Made by a program: the position numbers and the translations under genes
In this document: positions 51,010-63,380 of the stretch, one piece after another
How positions within the stretch are numbered: position 1 is the stretch's first letter
Layout: each line of letters opens with the position of its first letter
DNA from: Enoplolaimus lenunculus
Lineage: Eukaryota > Nematoda > Enoplea > Enoplida > Thoracostomopsidae
NCBI GenBank assembly: GCA_030248215.1
Contig: JASANG010000939.1
Location: 186,001 to 250,000, forward strand
Length of the DNA: 64,000 nucleotides
Direction of reading: 5' to 3'
The notes under the pieces: generated by a model
Told to the model about the DNA's origin: nothing
The model's input: the letters and a program-made list of their open reading frames with translations, nothing else
The model's database searches: none

Positions 51010-51448
51010 CTTTAGTGAGCCGAATAAGAGGGGGACTGATATTTTTTGGCCTCTCCAGAGGGTACCCCCTGTTATTCGGTTACGGACTGTTATTTGTTTT
51101 TAACCCGCACTCCGGCGCCCTTCGTTACCAATATATATCCGGTATTGCAACTATCCGTTGAATTAAACGCTTATTTGTCTTGTATCAAAAATTTGAGCGA
51201 TAATGTAAGGTTATACTTAGAAATATACTTTCAAAACTTAAGTGCGCTTTAAAGTTTGGAACTGAACTTTATTTGGTCCTGAAGTGATTTATGCGCTACA
51301 ATTAGAAATAAATTGACATTTATGGACTCTAATTAGAGTTTAGGGACTCTATCCGCTTACGGACTCTTATTAGGGATACGGACTCTTATTGATTAAGACT
51401 CAAAATGAAGACCCCTCTTATTACCACCGTCTTATTCGGGTAACTCAG
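51010..51448. mobile_element. MITE family A, copy 3 (TA target site)
   Basis: The termini CTTTAGTGAGCCGAATAAG and CTTATTCGGGTAACTCAG are flanked by TA. The interior is close to copy 2 (TATCCGTTGAATTAAA, GGGACTCTATCCGC) and keeps the GTTACGGACTGTTATTTG block found in copy 1. At 439 bp it is probably the fullest copy. Confidence 0.85.
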
Positions 51449-53609
51449 TATCTAGACATTGAAAGTAGGTGCAAATTAAATCAGTGAATACCCAAACTTT
51501 TAAAAATCACAAAAAGTTTCACACCGTATTAATTGCCGAAACTGCCGGTAAAAATTCTATCGGAGTGTCAGTTGGAGTGCGATTTTTAACCGGATCCGGA
51601 TATCAACTATCCGTTGTGCTCTGCATCACCACTACACATGCACCAAACTGTAGCAAAGGCTTGGTGACTGCGTGACTGAGTTCCATATAAGGTTTCCTTT
51701 CAGCTACTTATCCTTGTATGAACTAGGACTTTGGCACGAATCTGCGACCGCTTCCTACAGAATGTTAAAAGTGCATCTCAGCCACACAATGTGTTTGGCA
51801 TATACGGCCGGCAGATGTTGAATCAGACAAACAACATTTTTCTGTTATAGCCACGCATATCAAAACTCCTTCTTTAAGCAACTTGTTTTCATGAAAATAT
51901 ATGTTGCGTGTACCAAATAACGCAGACTCGCTTGCATCAAGATACGACCGCAGGTCAGCTTTCGACCTCAATAGAAAATCGACCTCCGACTCCGGGCTCC
52001 GGCAGAATTATCGCCAAAAGTTCCGACGATTTCTGTAGTAAAGATTGCCGTATTTTTATAAGGTTTGTTTTTATTCACTGAGTTCGCATATTACCGAGTT
52101 TGTTATTAACTTTAGCGCAATTTCGGAAGCTTTAACTGACAAAATTTTTCAAAAGGAAGCTTTAAATTAACTTTTGGCAGCATTTAACAAAATAATTATT
52201 AAAATTTGCGATTTCAGTATGATTTTTATAAACCAAATATGGTTTCACTTCCTAGGCTCATGTTTTTCGACATTCGGTTGCACCCTAGCTTGCATATATT
52301 GAGTGACTCGAAAACGACACCAATTCTTGTTTATTTCAAGAATCATTTACAACCAATGGGCAGCGACATTTCTAGATGAAAAAATAAATTCGTATCAATG
52401 ATGGTACATACAGTTAAAAATGTCAACCGGATGCTGGCAACAATATCTGTTATAAATATTCGGAATTTGCATATCCAATCCATTATATATAAACCGTTTG
52501 TCGAAGCCGCGCTTGATATATATACGTTTGGTACTCACTCTTTGGATGCAGAGTTATTTTGATTCAAATTTATCAAAAATATCACAAAAATTCATTTTCG
52601 ACTTTAAAATATCAAAACAATATTTTTGCTCAAAGTTTATAACCGTCCCGAACAATGCAAAACAAAGCGTTCACTTTTTGACAAACTATTTGAGGTGAAC
52701 ATAGCACAAAATAACAACCTGTTCACCAAAGCTTGTGTTTGTATGTCTTAAAACAGACATTCTATTGAATTCGAACGTACTTTTCTTCTTAGCAGACAGT
52801 TTGAATCAGCGTATAGAAGTGGGGATATGATGGACCTACTTCATGAAGTGTCGTGAAAAGCTCGAAAAAGGACACTATTACAGGATCGATAATATATAAC
52901 GGATAAAGGTCAAATATTCGTTTTCCGCTACGTTTCTTCGAAAGTTTTACACGTGGTTAGAGTCTCCCGAAATAAAATCCTTACTACGCCGTTGACTGTG
53001 TGATTCATGTGTGTGGCGTCTGTAACCTTGAAAGTCGAACAAAAAAATGATGTCTTTAAATGAACACAAGTTTTGACTTCGAACGCTAAAACTGCACCAT
53101 ATCTAAGTAGCCAGGATGGGTGTGTTTCCAAATTTAGGCCACACGTTTGCTAGTGTTTGTACTTTGTGTTTAGGTGTATAGTTCGATTATGTGTATACCG
53201 GAGCCTGTCTTATTTGCCAGCCAACTAGTCTATGAGCTAAAGACGAGAAACGCTTCGGCCTTTGTCGCATTTGGTATGATGCGGTTACCGCATTTGATGA
53301 ATCCTTTTGATCTGTACGCGTGTTTCAGTAAAGCAGACGGCATATATTGCTTCAATGTGTTATAATATAAAATATGTGTGTAACAGAGAAATGGTTTTCT
53401 TGTTTGGTTCGTATAGACAGATTCGTGCTCGAAGTGGGAAAGAACATGTGTATATTCAATTTTTCGATATGGAAATTGACATGAATGACAATATGTAATA
53501 CTTGAAAGTCCGTATATATCATGTATATCCTGCGACAAATGTCCAAGCTTAAACTTTGACGTACAAATTATACTTCGGTTAACGTATCAGAGTCCACGTT
53601 TCAGTGTTA

Positions 53610-53800
53610 TGTTCAGTGCTGGAGCAGACAGGGTTGGGGCTTCCACAATCTCCAGGGTAGGGGACCACAAACTTGCGAGCGAGAGCCAGACGCATTTTAA
53701 AATTTCGGCGGTTTTTGTTTCAACCGGTTAGGGTGTGGACCTTTTTAGGGGTGGGCACTACAAATGGGGGTATGGGACGTGGCTGCTCCGGCCCTGGTTT
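53610..53800. repeat. Dispersed repeat family D, copy 2 (inverted relative to copy 1)
   Basis: GGAGCAGACAGGGTTGGGG through AAATTTCGGCGGTTTTTG to GGCTGCTCCGGCCCTGG is the reverse complement of 46316-46512, with scattered substitutions. Confidence 0.8.
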
Positions 53801-53911
53801 GTTTAAAAGGTGAGTATAAAAGTGTGGTCATCAGCCCAGGGGCATAATCTGTATTTCATTTCAGCAGGGAGTATGCGCATCTAAAAGTTTTTGCGAGCAA
53901 GTGTACACGTA

Positions 53912-54825
53912 CTGTAGTGACCAGAATAAGAGGTACTGATATTTATTTTGCTTCACAAGAGGATACGCCCCTGTTGTTAGGTTACAGTTTGTATTTGTAT
54001 TTAATTCCTCATAGTCCGTTTATATTTTGGCTCTTTTCGGTTATCCCTCAGCCTGCGTTTGCCCAAAAGTGGTCGGATTTTGCAAATTTTGCATATTTGA
54101 GCTTCTCATGATTTGCGCTGATCATTTCACCCCCAAATTTGAATTTTTGAAAAATTCGCCCCTTTGGGACTCAAAATTGTTTTGTCCAAAAGTTTAACAA
54201 ATTATGTACCATTTACAACAGCTCGCTGAGCTGAGTCCAACGGTGTTCAATTTTTTGCAATCAGACGATTGGTTAACGAATTATGGTCAAAACTCATTTG
54301 GCGCCAACACCAAATCGTTGGCAGCGCGCCAAATCAGTAATTTGACAACTCATTAACCAATCATCTAATTACAAAAGATTTAACACCACTGAACTCAGCT
54401 CTGCAAGATACATCGAATGATATATGATGCGTTAAACTTTTTAACAATATTTTGTTGTAAAAAATCGAATTTTTCCAAAAAACAAATGTGGCCATGGAAT
54501 GATCAGGCCAAGCCTTGAGAAGCTCAAGTATGCAAAAAATTTTAAAATCCGACCACTTTTGGGCAAACACGGGCTTGGGGATAACCGAAAAGATCCTATA
54601 TATATTTTTTCTAGATTTATAAAGCTTATGCGGGTTGTTTGAGTGTCTACTGAATAGTTGAGCAGTGTAGGCCATTCTGCTTTGGTCCCCATTATGTATG
54701 TACTCTCATTAGGACCCATGGACTTTCCGATAACGGACTATAATCAGGATCAGGATGAGATTCCTATTGATTAGGGGTCAAAATGGGGTCTCACGTTATT
54801 ACCCGTGACCTGTTCAGTCATTGAG
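53912..54825. mobile_element. MITE family A, copy 4, split by a foldback element
   Basis: The left part (53912-54032) starts CTGTAGTGACCAGAATAAG after TA and reaches the GGTTACAGTTTGTATTTG block. The right part (54593-54825) resumes with TTGATTAGGGGTCAAAATGG and ends in an eroded CAGTCATTGAG terminus. Removing 54033-54592 leaves about 354 bp, the size of copy 2, so the foldback inserted into an existing MITE. Confidence 0.8.
54033..54592. mobile_element. Foldback element family B, copy 2 (nested)
   Basis: The ends CTTTTCGGTTATCCC and GGGATAACCGAAAAG are followed inward by GCCCAAAAGTGGTCGGATTTT and its inverse AAAATCCGACCACTTTTGGGC, then further mirrored blocks (GAGCTTCTCA / TGAGAAGCTC; AACAGCTCGCTGAGCTGAG / CTCAGCTCTGC). 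The whole 560 bp folds as one long imperfect palindrome. Confidence 0.88.
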
Positions 54826-54917
54826 TGATAAAAAACTTAGGAGGGGCATGAGCATGCGGTTGACACAGCAAGTTTTCATGCGGGTCTAGATTTCTAGGGC
54901 GTCAAAAATTTTCGAGT

Positions 54918-55481
54918 CTTTTTCGTTATTCCTCCCAGCCGGCGTTTGCCCAAAATGGTTGGATTTCAGAATTCTTTGTTTCTCATCACCCTTGATCATT
55001 TCAGTAATTGAAAAATTCGATTTCTTTAGGTAATCGTCCACCTCCTGGGGCCCAAAAATTGTCAAAAGGTTAAGCAGATTAAAAATCGTTCGCCATAGCT
55101 TGTGAAGCTAAGTCGAACGGTATTAAATATTAAATTTTTGGCAATCGAACAATCGACTAAAAAATTATGATCAAATAAAAACTGATCTGGCTGCGTTCCA
55201 AATGTTGGCAGCGCGCCAAATCAGTTTTATTTCACCACAACTGGTTAGCCAATTATATGAATGCCAATGACACCATTATGCGCTTGTAAAATATAGCATA
55301 AATTTTATTGTGTCCTGAGGGGCGGCCTTAGACCTTAAAATCGAATTTTTCATTTTTCAAAAATTCAAATTTGGGCGTGAAATTATCAAGGTAGGACTAT
55401 GACAAGATCAAACATGTAAAAAATTTTGAAATCCAGCCGTTTTGGGGTAAACTCCGGCTAGGGACGTTAACAACGGAGAAG
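54918..55481. mobile_element. Foldback element family B, copy 3
   Basis: It starts CTTTTTCGTTATTCCTCCC, shares AGCCGGCGTTTGCCCAAAA with copies 1 and 2, and ends with eroded GTTAACAACGGAGAAG. The central mirrored part has GGCAGCGCGCCAAATCAGT, also present in copy 2. Confidence 0.8.
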
Positions 55482-57243
55482 ACCCAACTTTTCCACGGGA
55501 GCTGGGAACCACTGGACCCCTCCTGCTACCGCTCTCTGTGTTATATTATGCTGGATGGGTCAAAAAACCGTTTACCCGGACACTCCATGTGCGGTATAGG
55601 TATACACTTGGTTATTTATATATTTGTATATTGCATTGTGTGTATGTGTATTTAGATTTACATGTATTTAGAATACCGGTGTGACTAATACTAAAGGTGT
55701 GTATCATAAACCAAGCATTCGATAGCAAAAGTGTTATCTTGTGAGGGGTTTATGTACAACCTAATGTGTTTGTGTCGACATAGGTGTTTACATGTTAAAT
55801 ATTTACGCTTTTACGCCATTCGCTTCACCGTGTTTGAAATTTTCAAATTTTTGGCTTAACTTTAGGCGTGATGGAATTTTAAGCTAAGCTTTGGAGCAGG
55901 CTTATGCTTTTGGCAGAAAATGTACGCTGTATGAGAACCAATGTTTGGAATACGCATTCAGGATGTGTATTTTAGAATTATATACTTCAAGTATAAGCCG
56001 CTTCAAAATGTGTTTCTTAATGGAAGATTCTTACTTTATCCAATGCGACGCAGGGGTCGTAGAGTGTCTTTGCAAACTAAGTTGGCAGCCATTTGATAAA
56101 AGGACAGCGGTGGCGGATGCTTAAATTTCTCAATGTCGTGGCATGTAAAAAGTTTAAAAATGCTGTACCCAACACGGCGCTAGGATTTTGAGATATATAG
56201 AAAAATTTAAGGATATGCGGAATCGAAGGTGCTACTAAGGGTTTGACAAATAAAGGAAAAAATTCAGCAGAAACGGAACATCACGTTAAAACTTGACATA
56301 AAATTTCATTCAGGTTTGAATACATTTGCACTTAGCAGCTATGGATTTTTTAGTTACCTTCAACCGGACCCACATTTTGTGAATTATGTATGAAGCATAA
56401 TATTACTGAAATGAAAATTAATACAAGTTTAAGTTTCTCAAAAAAATATTATTTACACAACCGCAGAATTTTGAGAAAAGAATCGCTAAGCACAACGAGC
56501 AAGAAGTCAAACATAATCATAAGGACTGTAATGGTAACTTCGCCATGATTGCCACCTATTTGGTTAGATATCATTGCTTGAGCTTCAGATGAACCATTTG
56601 TAAGGCAAAATTTTCAGCACGGCAATGCCGGTGGGCGAAGGTTACATTCCTCCATCGCCAACATCCTGGATCCGCCAGTGGCGAGCTGAGCCACCGAGAA
56701 GCCAGTCACATTTTAAATACCACTAAAATCATACGCAGTAGTTATTTTTGAGCAAATAATTACCAGCGTCTCGTTGAACAAAACCGCGCAAAGGCTTACG
56801 TTTGTAAAGCAAAGTAATGAAGCCGGAAATATTCAACTGAACTGAAAGTTTTGACGTGTTTACACTGTTGTCAATAAACTTGAAAACAATTTTATGCAAA
56901 TTTGGACCCTTTAAGCAATCTTTCGTCGAACAGTTATGCATAACAATTTGATTCGGAACGAACAGTCTTTATTACAAGCACTAGCGGTTACAGAGGGAAC
57001 GCGGAGAGCCTACGCCCCCGGCAGAAAATTTTTTTGTGATAAAATGGTAGGCGCGCGGTACCATACAATTTTTCACCCACAGAAAATTTTCACATATTTA
57101 GCATACAGTAAAAATTTCGTTTCATTTACATTTAATCCGCTCATCAGAAATTTCTGGATACGCCGCTGCTTACACAACGAACAGAATAGTACTAAACCAA
57201 ATATGCAGTTTTTGCGCAGCGCTTTCTTGTTTTAAGTTGAGGT

Positions 57244-57500
57244 GGTGCAACAACAACAGTATAAGCAAAACAACGCTGCCAACAACCGGAACTAGAAGAA
57301 CAACGATAAAAACAATAACACCACCGCCGCCGATAACCCTGATAACAACACAACAACGACGACGACCACTGCAACAACAATCAACAGCAGCAACAACAAC
57401 GACAACAACAACAACAACAACAACAACAAAACAACAACAAAACAACAACAACAACAACAAAAACAAAAACAACTAACAACAACAACAACACAATCAATCA
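57244..57500. repeat. CAA/ACA-rich low-complexity tract
   Basis: Runs of CAA with GAC, AAA and CCG interruptions fill about 250 bp. It gives open frames on both strands (poly-Thr or poly-Gln forward, poly-Val or poly-Leu reverse) that are not credible genes on their own. Confidence 0.85.
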
Positions 57501-58268
57501 TAATCACTGGTTGTTTGTGGTGTTGTGTTCTGTCTTTAGCTCTACAATCCATCCATCGACCTCTGTTGAACTGAACACGTACAAAAGGTCCATCAATGAC
57601 ACGTTTCAGACTTTGGAACTGCGCGAAAATCTCTTGGCAAAGTGGACTGTTGTGTTTCCATGCTGCTGTTTGAGAGTTGAGAACTTTTTCAAAGTACAGA
57701 GTACAGACAACACACGCGTTTAATATACAACATGTTGGCGCTAGTGCCCTGGGACATAGGATTTGTATACACTTTTTAAAAGTTGTCGTCATGTTGTCTT
57801 TGTTGTTGCACAAATCTATTGGGTCTTTCGTCTTTAACTGTTTTACTTATTGTGTTTATGTTGATTCTTGGGTGGCTATTATTTGTGGCGAAATCCTAGA
57901 GTTATAATAACTTTTGCTACGTTTTTCTCGGTAGAACAACTGTAAAAATTTTTTGGAGGAGTTCAATGGTTGGAATCCATGAAACCTAATTGATGTTTTA
58001 ATACATACACGCCACAAATGCCGTCCGCTTCGCATCTTTTTTGCTATTTTGTATATGAAGGGGTTTACGGGTAGCCGATGAACTCCTCTGGATTCGCCAT
58101 TGGGTGCTTGCTAAGGCTATTGTGCGTTTATCCTATCTTTGAAAAATAACCAAAATTTCTGCATGAGAAAACGTGATAACGTGGTATTTTAGCGTTTTCA
58201 TCGCGGTGCCCGTCCTCGTAGCCACTAGCCAGCCTTGCTGTGGTTTCAGTTATAGACTCTGATAGGAC

Positions 58269-58396
58269 TTTGGCTTCAGTGTGCATCATGCACCGAAAGT
58301 TTTTGGCTTCAGTGTACAGCACGGTGAAGCCAAGAAAGCTTCAGTGTGCAGCGCACTGAAGCCGAAATCCTTCAGTGTGCAGCGCACTGAAGCCAA
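58269..58396. repeat. Hairpin-bearing minisatellite
   Basis: Four irregular units carry TTGGCTTCAGTGTxCAxCxxxxxGAAGCC. The last two contain perfect stem-loops CTTCAGTG / TGCAGCG / CACTGAAG (8-bp stem, 7-base loop) about 30 bp apart. It is non-coding. Confidence 0.8.
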
Positions 58397-58783
58397 AAAT
58401 ATAGTGTCCATCGTACTTGATATTGTGCATTTGTATAAACTCTCAGGGCTCATAACCTGCACGATTCAGGCGAAGATAACGAGAAAAACAGTGCAATTAT
58501 GCTTTTTAATATTTTTTACTGTTTTAACCAATATTTTAATTACAGCTTACATGATGTTTTTCACTATGCGTACTTGGATGCCACAGTATTTCTTAGGTGG
58601 CATAACCAGCAGTATTTGCTGCTTAAAGTTTACATTATACCAAACTTTCCCCTAAAAAATGAACATTTACGCACGGGCCGTGGCTGGGGCACTCGAGTTT
58701 GAGCTTTCCCGACCTATGTGACGAAGCCACCTGTGACGTATAAATAATGTGCACAACAGTGGATACAAAAAACTGGGCACATA

Positions 58784-58880
58784 CTGTAGTCGCCGAATAA
58801 AAGAGGTTATAAGACGGGGATCTGGTTTTGTATCCCAATTTATTATGAGTCCGTTTCTCTACTTAGAATCCGTCAGTTGA
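58784..58880. mobile_element. MITE family A, 5' fragment
   Basis: CTGTAGTCGCCGAATAAAAG after TA, then GGTTATAAGACGGGGATC, matches the left end of copy 1. No right terminus is found nearby. Confidence 0.65.
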
Positions 58881-59092
58881 TGGAGTTCACAAATAAGCCC
58901 TTATCAGAGTCTATGAAAGAGACCATAGCAGAAGAATTTCTTAGACTGCTTAAAACATTTTACGGGGACAATATCGAAATTGAAAACGAAAGTATTTTCT
59001 CTCCTTTTCGATAATAGGGACAATATATTTAAATTGCAATAATGAAAAACACCTCTCCGATTTTCCATTGGGCAACTGAAACCTGAAATGAC

Positions 59093-59252
59093 AGTGGAAA
59101 TTGAATTTAGAAACTGTTTCAATTTCCTTTTTCTGTTCTTTTTAAAATCGCTAATGGTAAATGGACTTCAATTGATCTTGTCAATTTACTAGTCGATTTT
59201 ACAAACTCTGTAGTAGTGGAAAATTGAAACAGTTTCCAAATTCAATTTCCCG
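59093..59252. repeat. Inverted repeat pair (about 32-bp arms)
   Basis: GGAAATTGAATTTAGAAACT continuing GTTTCAATTTCC near 59096 is answered by GGAAAATTGAAACAGTTTCC continuing AAATTCAATTTCCC near 59218. Each arm is also partly self-palindromic. Confidence 0.7.
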
Positions 59253-61098
59253 TTGCTAGCATTTTGCAAAACCGAACTCGGAAAAAGCGTATCTAATTTC
59301 CACATGGCGGGCACAAAATAAAGTGGATGACGCATTAAATTAAGAAAAAAGTTGACGGGCATAACAATCAACAAAACTTCTTTTGAAAATAACTAAGGTG
59401 GAGGTTTGTTTCAATGGCGTATAGATTGGAGTATAACCTTACCGAAAGTTCGGAAGAAAGGAAAAATAGTACTTTTGCGCATCCCGCAAGCCAAGCTGCT
59501 TTCCATATTTGCTTGCAAAAAACGTTTTATAAAGTAATTATTGTCCCGGAATAAAATTCTAGCTCCACTCCTGGCAGTCTTTTATTTTCACTTTTCAAAC
59601 CTACCCACTCAGCTGACTCGTTTACATAAATATTTTTTATGTCACCAAACTTTCCGCTGACACTTAATGCTTCCTATAGTTGCGTGTTTTGTACAGATCA
59701 TGTTTTTTCCATTTGCAAGCGTAATATTTGACTAAAAATTACCGGTCTTATTCTTTTTTATAAAAGTATTGCATCAAACAAAACTTTTCCCAATTTTGAG
59801 CATTTTCTTGCTGGCAAAATATCCAAATCGACGCTGTACACATTTGAAAATTCAAGCCCCCTCACTCATCGTTGGAAGTATTTTAGCATGATGCAACCCG
59901 GATATCCTTTTCCATTTCTGGTGAAAATCGGCGTCTGTTTTCGTTTCCATTATATAAAAAATACTGGAAGCTGCTATTTTTGATCATAATAATTAAGTAT
60001 ATACAGATATGCTGCAACTATGTGACTTGAAACAAAGTAACTAAATTATTTCCGAAATTTTAAAAATTTTGGGTGCATTTTGTAGTTTTTCTATGTGAAC
60101 TTGGTTAACCGGGTACATATTTGCATAGCTCATTAGTTATTTGTATTGGATGAAAAATATGTTACATCTTTAAAACATTTAGACGTAAACAGCAGTTTGC
60201 CGTTTCCATTATTTTGATCACTATCCGTTTCTGTTATTTTAACTGTCCGTTTACAGCCGGTTATTTAAGCGTTATGTTCGCAAACCAGCATAATCTGGCA
60301 CTACTGATACTCTTTGCCCTTGCACGTAACCAGTAAACAAAAATAACAAGATTTGTGATAACAAACAGTTCATTGCTTCTCAAAATGTTTTCCTAGCGTT
60401 TTGTTGACAATTTTTTGTTGCAACGCTTTGTAACTCTCTCGCAGTGACATTGCAGCTCAGCGTTTTGGGGGGGGGGTTACAAAAAAAATTTTCAGGGACA
60501 TGGGGGAATTTATCATCGGGTTGACTCCTTGTCTTTGGCCCCATTTGGATACGGGATGAGCACGGCTGCTAATGATATATAGAGATGCTAATTTACAATC
60601 GCTGAAAGTCAAAACTTGAGATTTTCGTTCAGAACAATAGCTCAGACGGCAGAGTTAATGAGCCTGCGAATTCACACGCTCAGATTTGAAGCGGCACAGA
60701 ATTCAGTGTGGCACAAAGTTAACATTAATGAAGCAAGCGGAAAAAACCGTCGTTAAAATGTTCTTATTTTACATACCGGGCAGTACGAACCATGTGAAAA
60801 TACCCGGAATATCCGGATCCCGATGTAACGCTAAGAGTTGCAACATTGAAGCATACATACTCGGAGCCAAAATTTTCCGTAAAAATACCCGCAATATTCG
60901 CAGTACTCGGATCCGGAACCGACTCAAGTCAGAGATAATTTAGAGTTCTGAGAATTGTTCTGTTTTGTTTAAAAAATTTCTAGTGATACGTATTTTAGTA
61001 TAGGCTTCATTAAAAATTTGTGATGATGTACCGTTAACGAACTGAAGAGTAGCACATTTAAAAATTGCGAATACCCTAACATATGTCATTCCGTGCAG

Positions 61099-61483
61099 CA
61101 GGGTTCCATCGGAATTCCGATTCCGGCTAAAATTCCGGCAAAATTTGACTTCCGATTCCGATTCCGGCTGACTGTTGTTCCGATGCCGGAATTTTGATTT
61201 TTCGGTTATTAGTTTTTAAGATGATTGAACTTAGATTTTGCTTGTTTCGTCTTGTTTCGTTCATTTGCAATTATTCGCCGTCAGCTATATAAACAATTGT
61301 TACTAAAACTGTGAACCGTAACGGAAACAGGCATACTGCAACAAAAGTAAAAAGTCATACACCTTTAACGTTTTAATAGGATTACTAAAACTTTATTCCG
61401 ATTCCGATTCTGGTTCCGACAGGAAAATTTGATTGCGATTCCGATGCCGCTTCCGACAAAATATGGTTCCGGTTGGAACCCTG
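61099..61483. mobile_element. hAT-type MITE with GATTCCG-rich interior
   Basis: The ends CAGGGTTCCATCGGAA and TTCCGGTTGGAACCCTG are inverted. They are flanked by CCGTGCAG (61091-61098) and CCGTGTAG (61484-61491), an 8-bp target duplication with one mismatch. The 8-bp duplication and CAGGG-type ends are the hAT signature. Many ATTCCGATTCCG repeats sit just inside both ends. It is 385 bp and encodes no transposase. Confidence 0.85.
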
Positions 61484-62221
61484 CCGTGTAGTGTAGCGAA
61501 ATTTTTAGCCAACACACTTGCTCACAAAACTATAACTATTCAATGGGTGAAACTGTAACCATGGTGCATTTGGAGCAATTTGAATATTTATTGCTCTTTA
61601 CAGTAGCCAATATTTGATATACGTACTGTTTTTAAAATGTGGTGAGTATTACGACAACCTGTTCCAAAATCTTATAAATTGATATTTATTAGGCAAATAA
61701 AATGCAGGCGGTATTAAAGACGGCCATTGATAGATTTTTTCATTAAATCGCAAGTGTGCAAGACAGGCCGACCACAAACACGGAACTCGCGTTGGTTTTA
61801 AATGTAGTTGCCTTTGCACTTCGCCTCGAATCGTAGATTAAACTTGAAATTCAGCATTTAATTGCTGAAGTTTTCATGTAGCGACAATTAGTCGTTTATT
61901 CTACTCAAAATTTCAATAATTGTGTCACATTTGGTCGAGTTTTTAAGCCTTAAATTGCGCAAGCACTACTTTGTTATAGGTTGTTGATCCTAATTTTATT
62001 TGAACGACAACAATGCACGGTATGCACGATGTATTATTTTGGTTTTAGTTTATTATAAGTTGGCTAAAAATGCCATTTATATTGTCGACCTAATAGAAAA
62101 AATAAATGGTACTTCCTCGAGCACTGTATTACGAGTGCTAAAAATAGTTATTTCCGCAAAATAATACTACGAAACAAATGTGTAGTGTTAGTAGTTTTCG
62201 TTTTATCGTTGTTTAATTTTC

Positions 62222-63380
62222 AACTAGTGGAAAAAGTGCTCCTAATAGTCGCTTGTAAAGTTATATGTTTCTTTATCTCAACATGTAAAAGTATAAAACT
62301 AGGGTTGAATCCAATTTTCAAGATGTCTTAAATGCAAACCAACTAAACCTACAACGCGTTTAATTTTGACAACAGTTTGCAGACTGCATTAATGAAACAT
62401 ATTCGCAACTTTACATGGCAGTAAGTCTTACTCGCCAATAGAAATATTTTTGTTTGTGCAGAAAGGGATATTTAATCATTAAACTTTGTGTCAAAGTGTA
62501 TCAGGATGTGTTTTTCTGGTAATGATTAATGTTCGTTTCCGCTATAGAAATGCAGGAATTAACTTGCTTTTTTAGCCATTGTTAGTTGTAAATAACTTAA
62601 CATTTTTGGAAAGCCAGGTGAATATTCACACGCGTACAAAAATCAAATATTTTTTAAAGCTTTATCCTTGCATAGCCGTTTTGTGCTTTCGTTATTTTGG
62701 TCACTATCTGTTTCCATTTAGTACTCTCTGGTTACACTCTACTTCTAATTAAAAGCTCAAGCCCGGTTACCAATTAGTGTCTTGCGTTGTCCCGCGGGTA
62801 TGCGAAATGGTTCTAGTACATGCTACGACATTGATACAATTTTGTATTAACTATCTATTAACTTTTCCGGCGTAGAGTATGCTAAGTGCAATGGATCAAA
62901 AACTGTGTCTACCAATTTCAACGCGCATTGTTTGCATTTTATTACGCACCTGTGTGTGAAAAATTTGTACAAGACATGAGAGCCTCTTCGAGTTAAAGCG
63001 TAAATGTTCGAAATCTAGCGGTAATAGTGAGTTCCAATACTAACTTGAAATTAGATTTCAGATAAAATTAAAAATATTTGCGAGGAATCGGTCAAATTTG
63101 AAGTGACGAAATGCACATCTTGTGCTATTTCCGAGTCTTAATGCGTAGACAAAAATATTTCTATTGGCGAGTAAGACTTACTGCCATGTAAAGTTGCGAA
63201 TATGTTTCATTAATGCAGTCTGCAAACTGTTGTCAAAATTAAACGCGTTGTAGGTTTAGTTGGTTTGCATTTAAGACATCTTGAAAATTGGATTCAACCC
63301 TAGTTTTATACTTTTACATGTTGAGATAAAGAAACATATAACTTTACAAGCGACTATTAGGAGCACTTTTTCCACTAGTT
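62222..63380. mobile_element. Element or inverted duplication with perfect 232-bp inverted arms
   Basis: The arms are 62222-62453 and 63149-63380. Base-by-base reading finds no mismatch between the left arm and the reverse complement of the right arm. The 695-bp spacer is AT-rich, with no open frame of note. The outer ends are AACTAGTGGAAAAAGTGC and its inverse. I see no convincing target duplication: TTTTC lies just left of the arm, while TTTTTTC lies just right. Confidence 0.85.

Noticed and set aside
57237-57476. Poly-Thr/Asn frame in the CAA tract
   Set aside because: Low-complexity microsatellite, open in several frames on both strands; no splice context.
60636-60700. tRNA-like or tRNA-derived SINE A box (TAGCTCAGACGG) with a possible B box
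   Set aside because: The B-box-like AGATTTGAAGC is poor and no acceptor or anticodon stem can be formed by eye.
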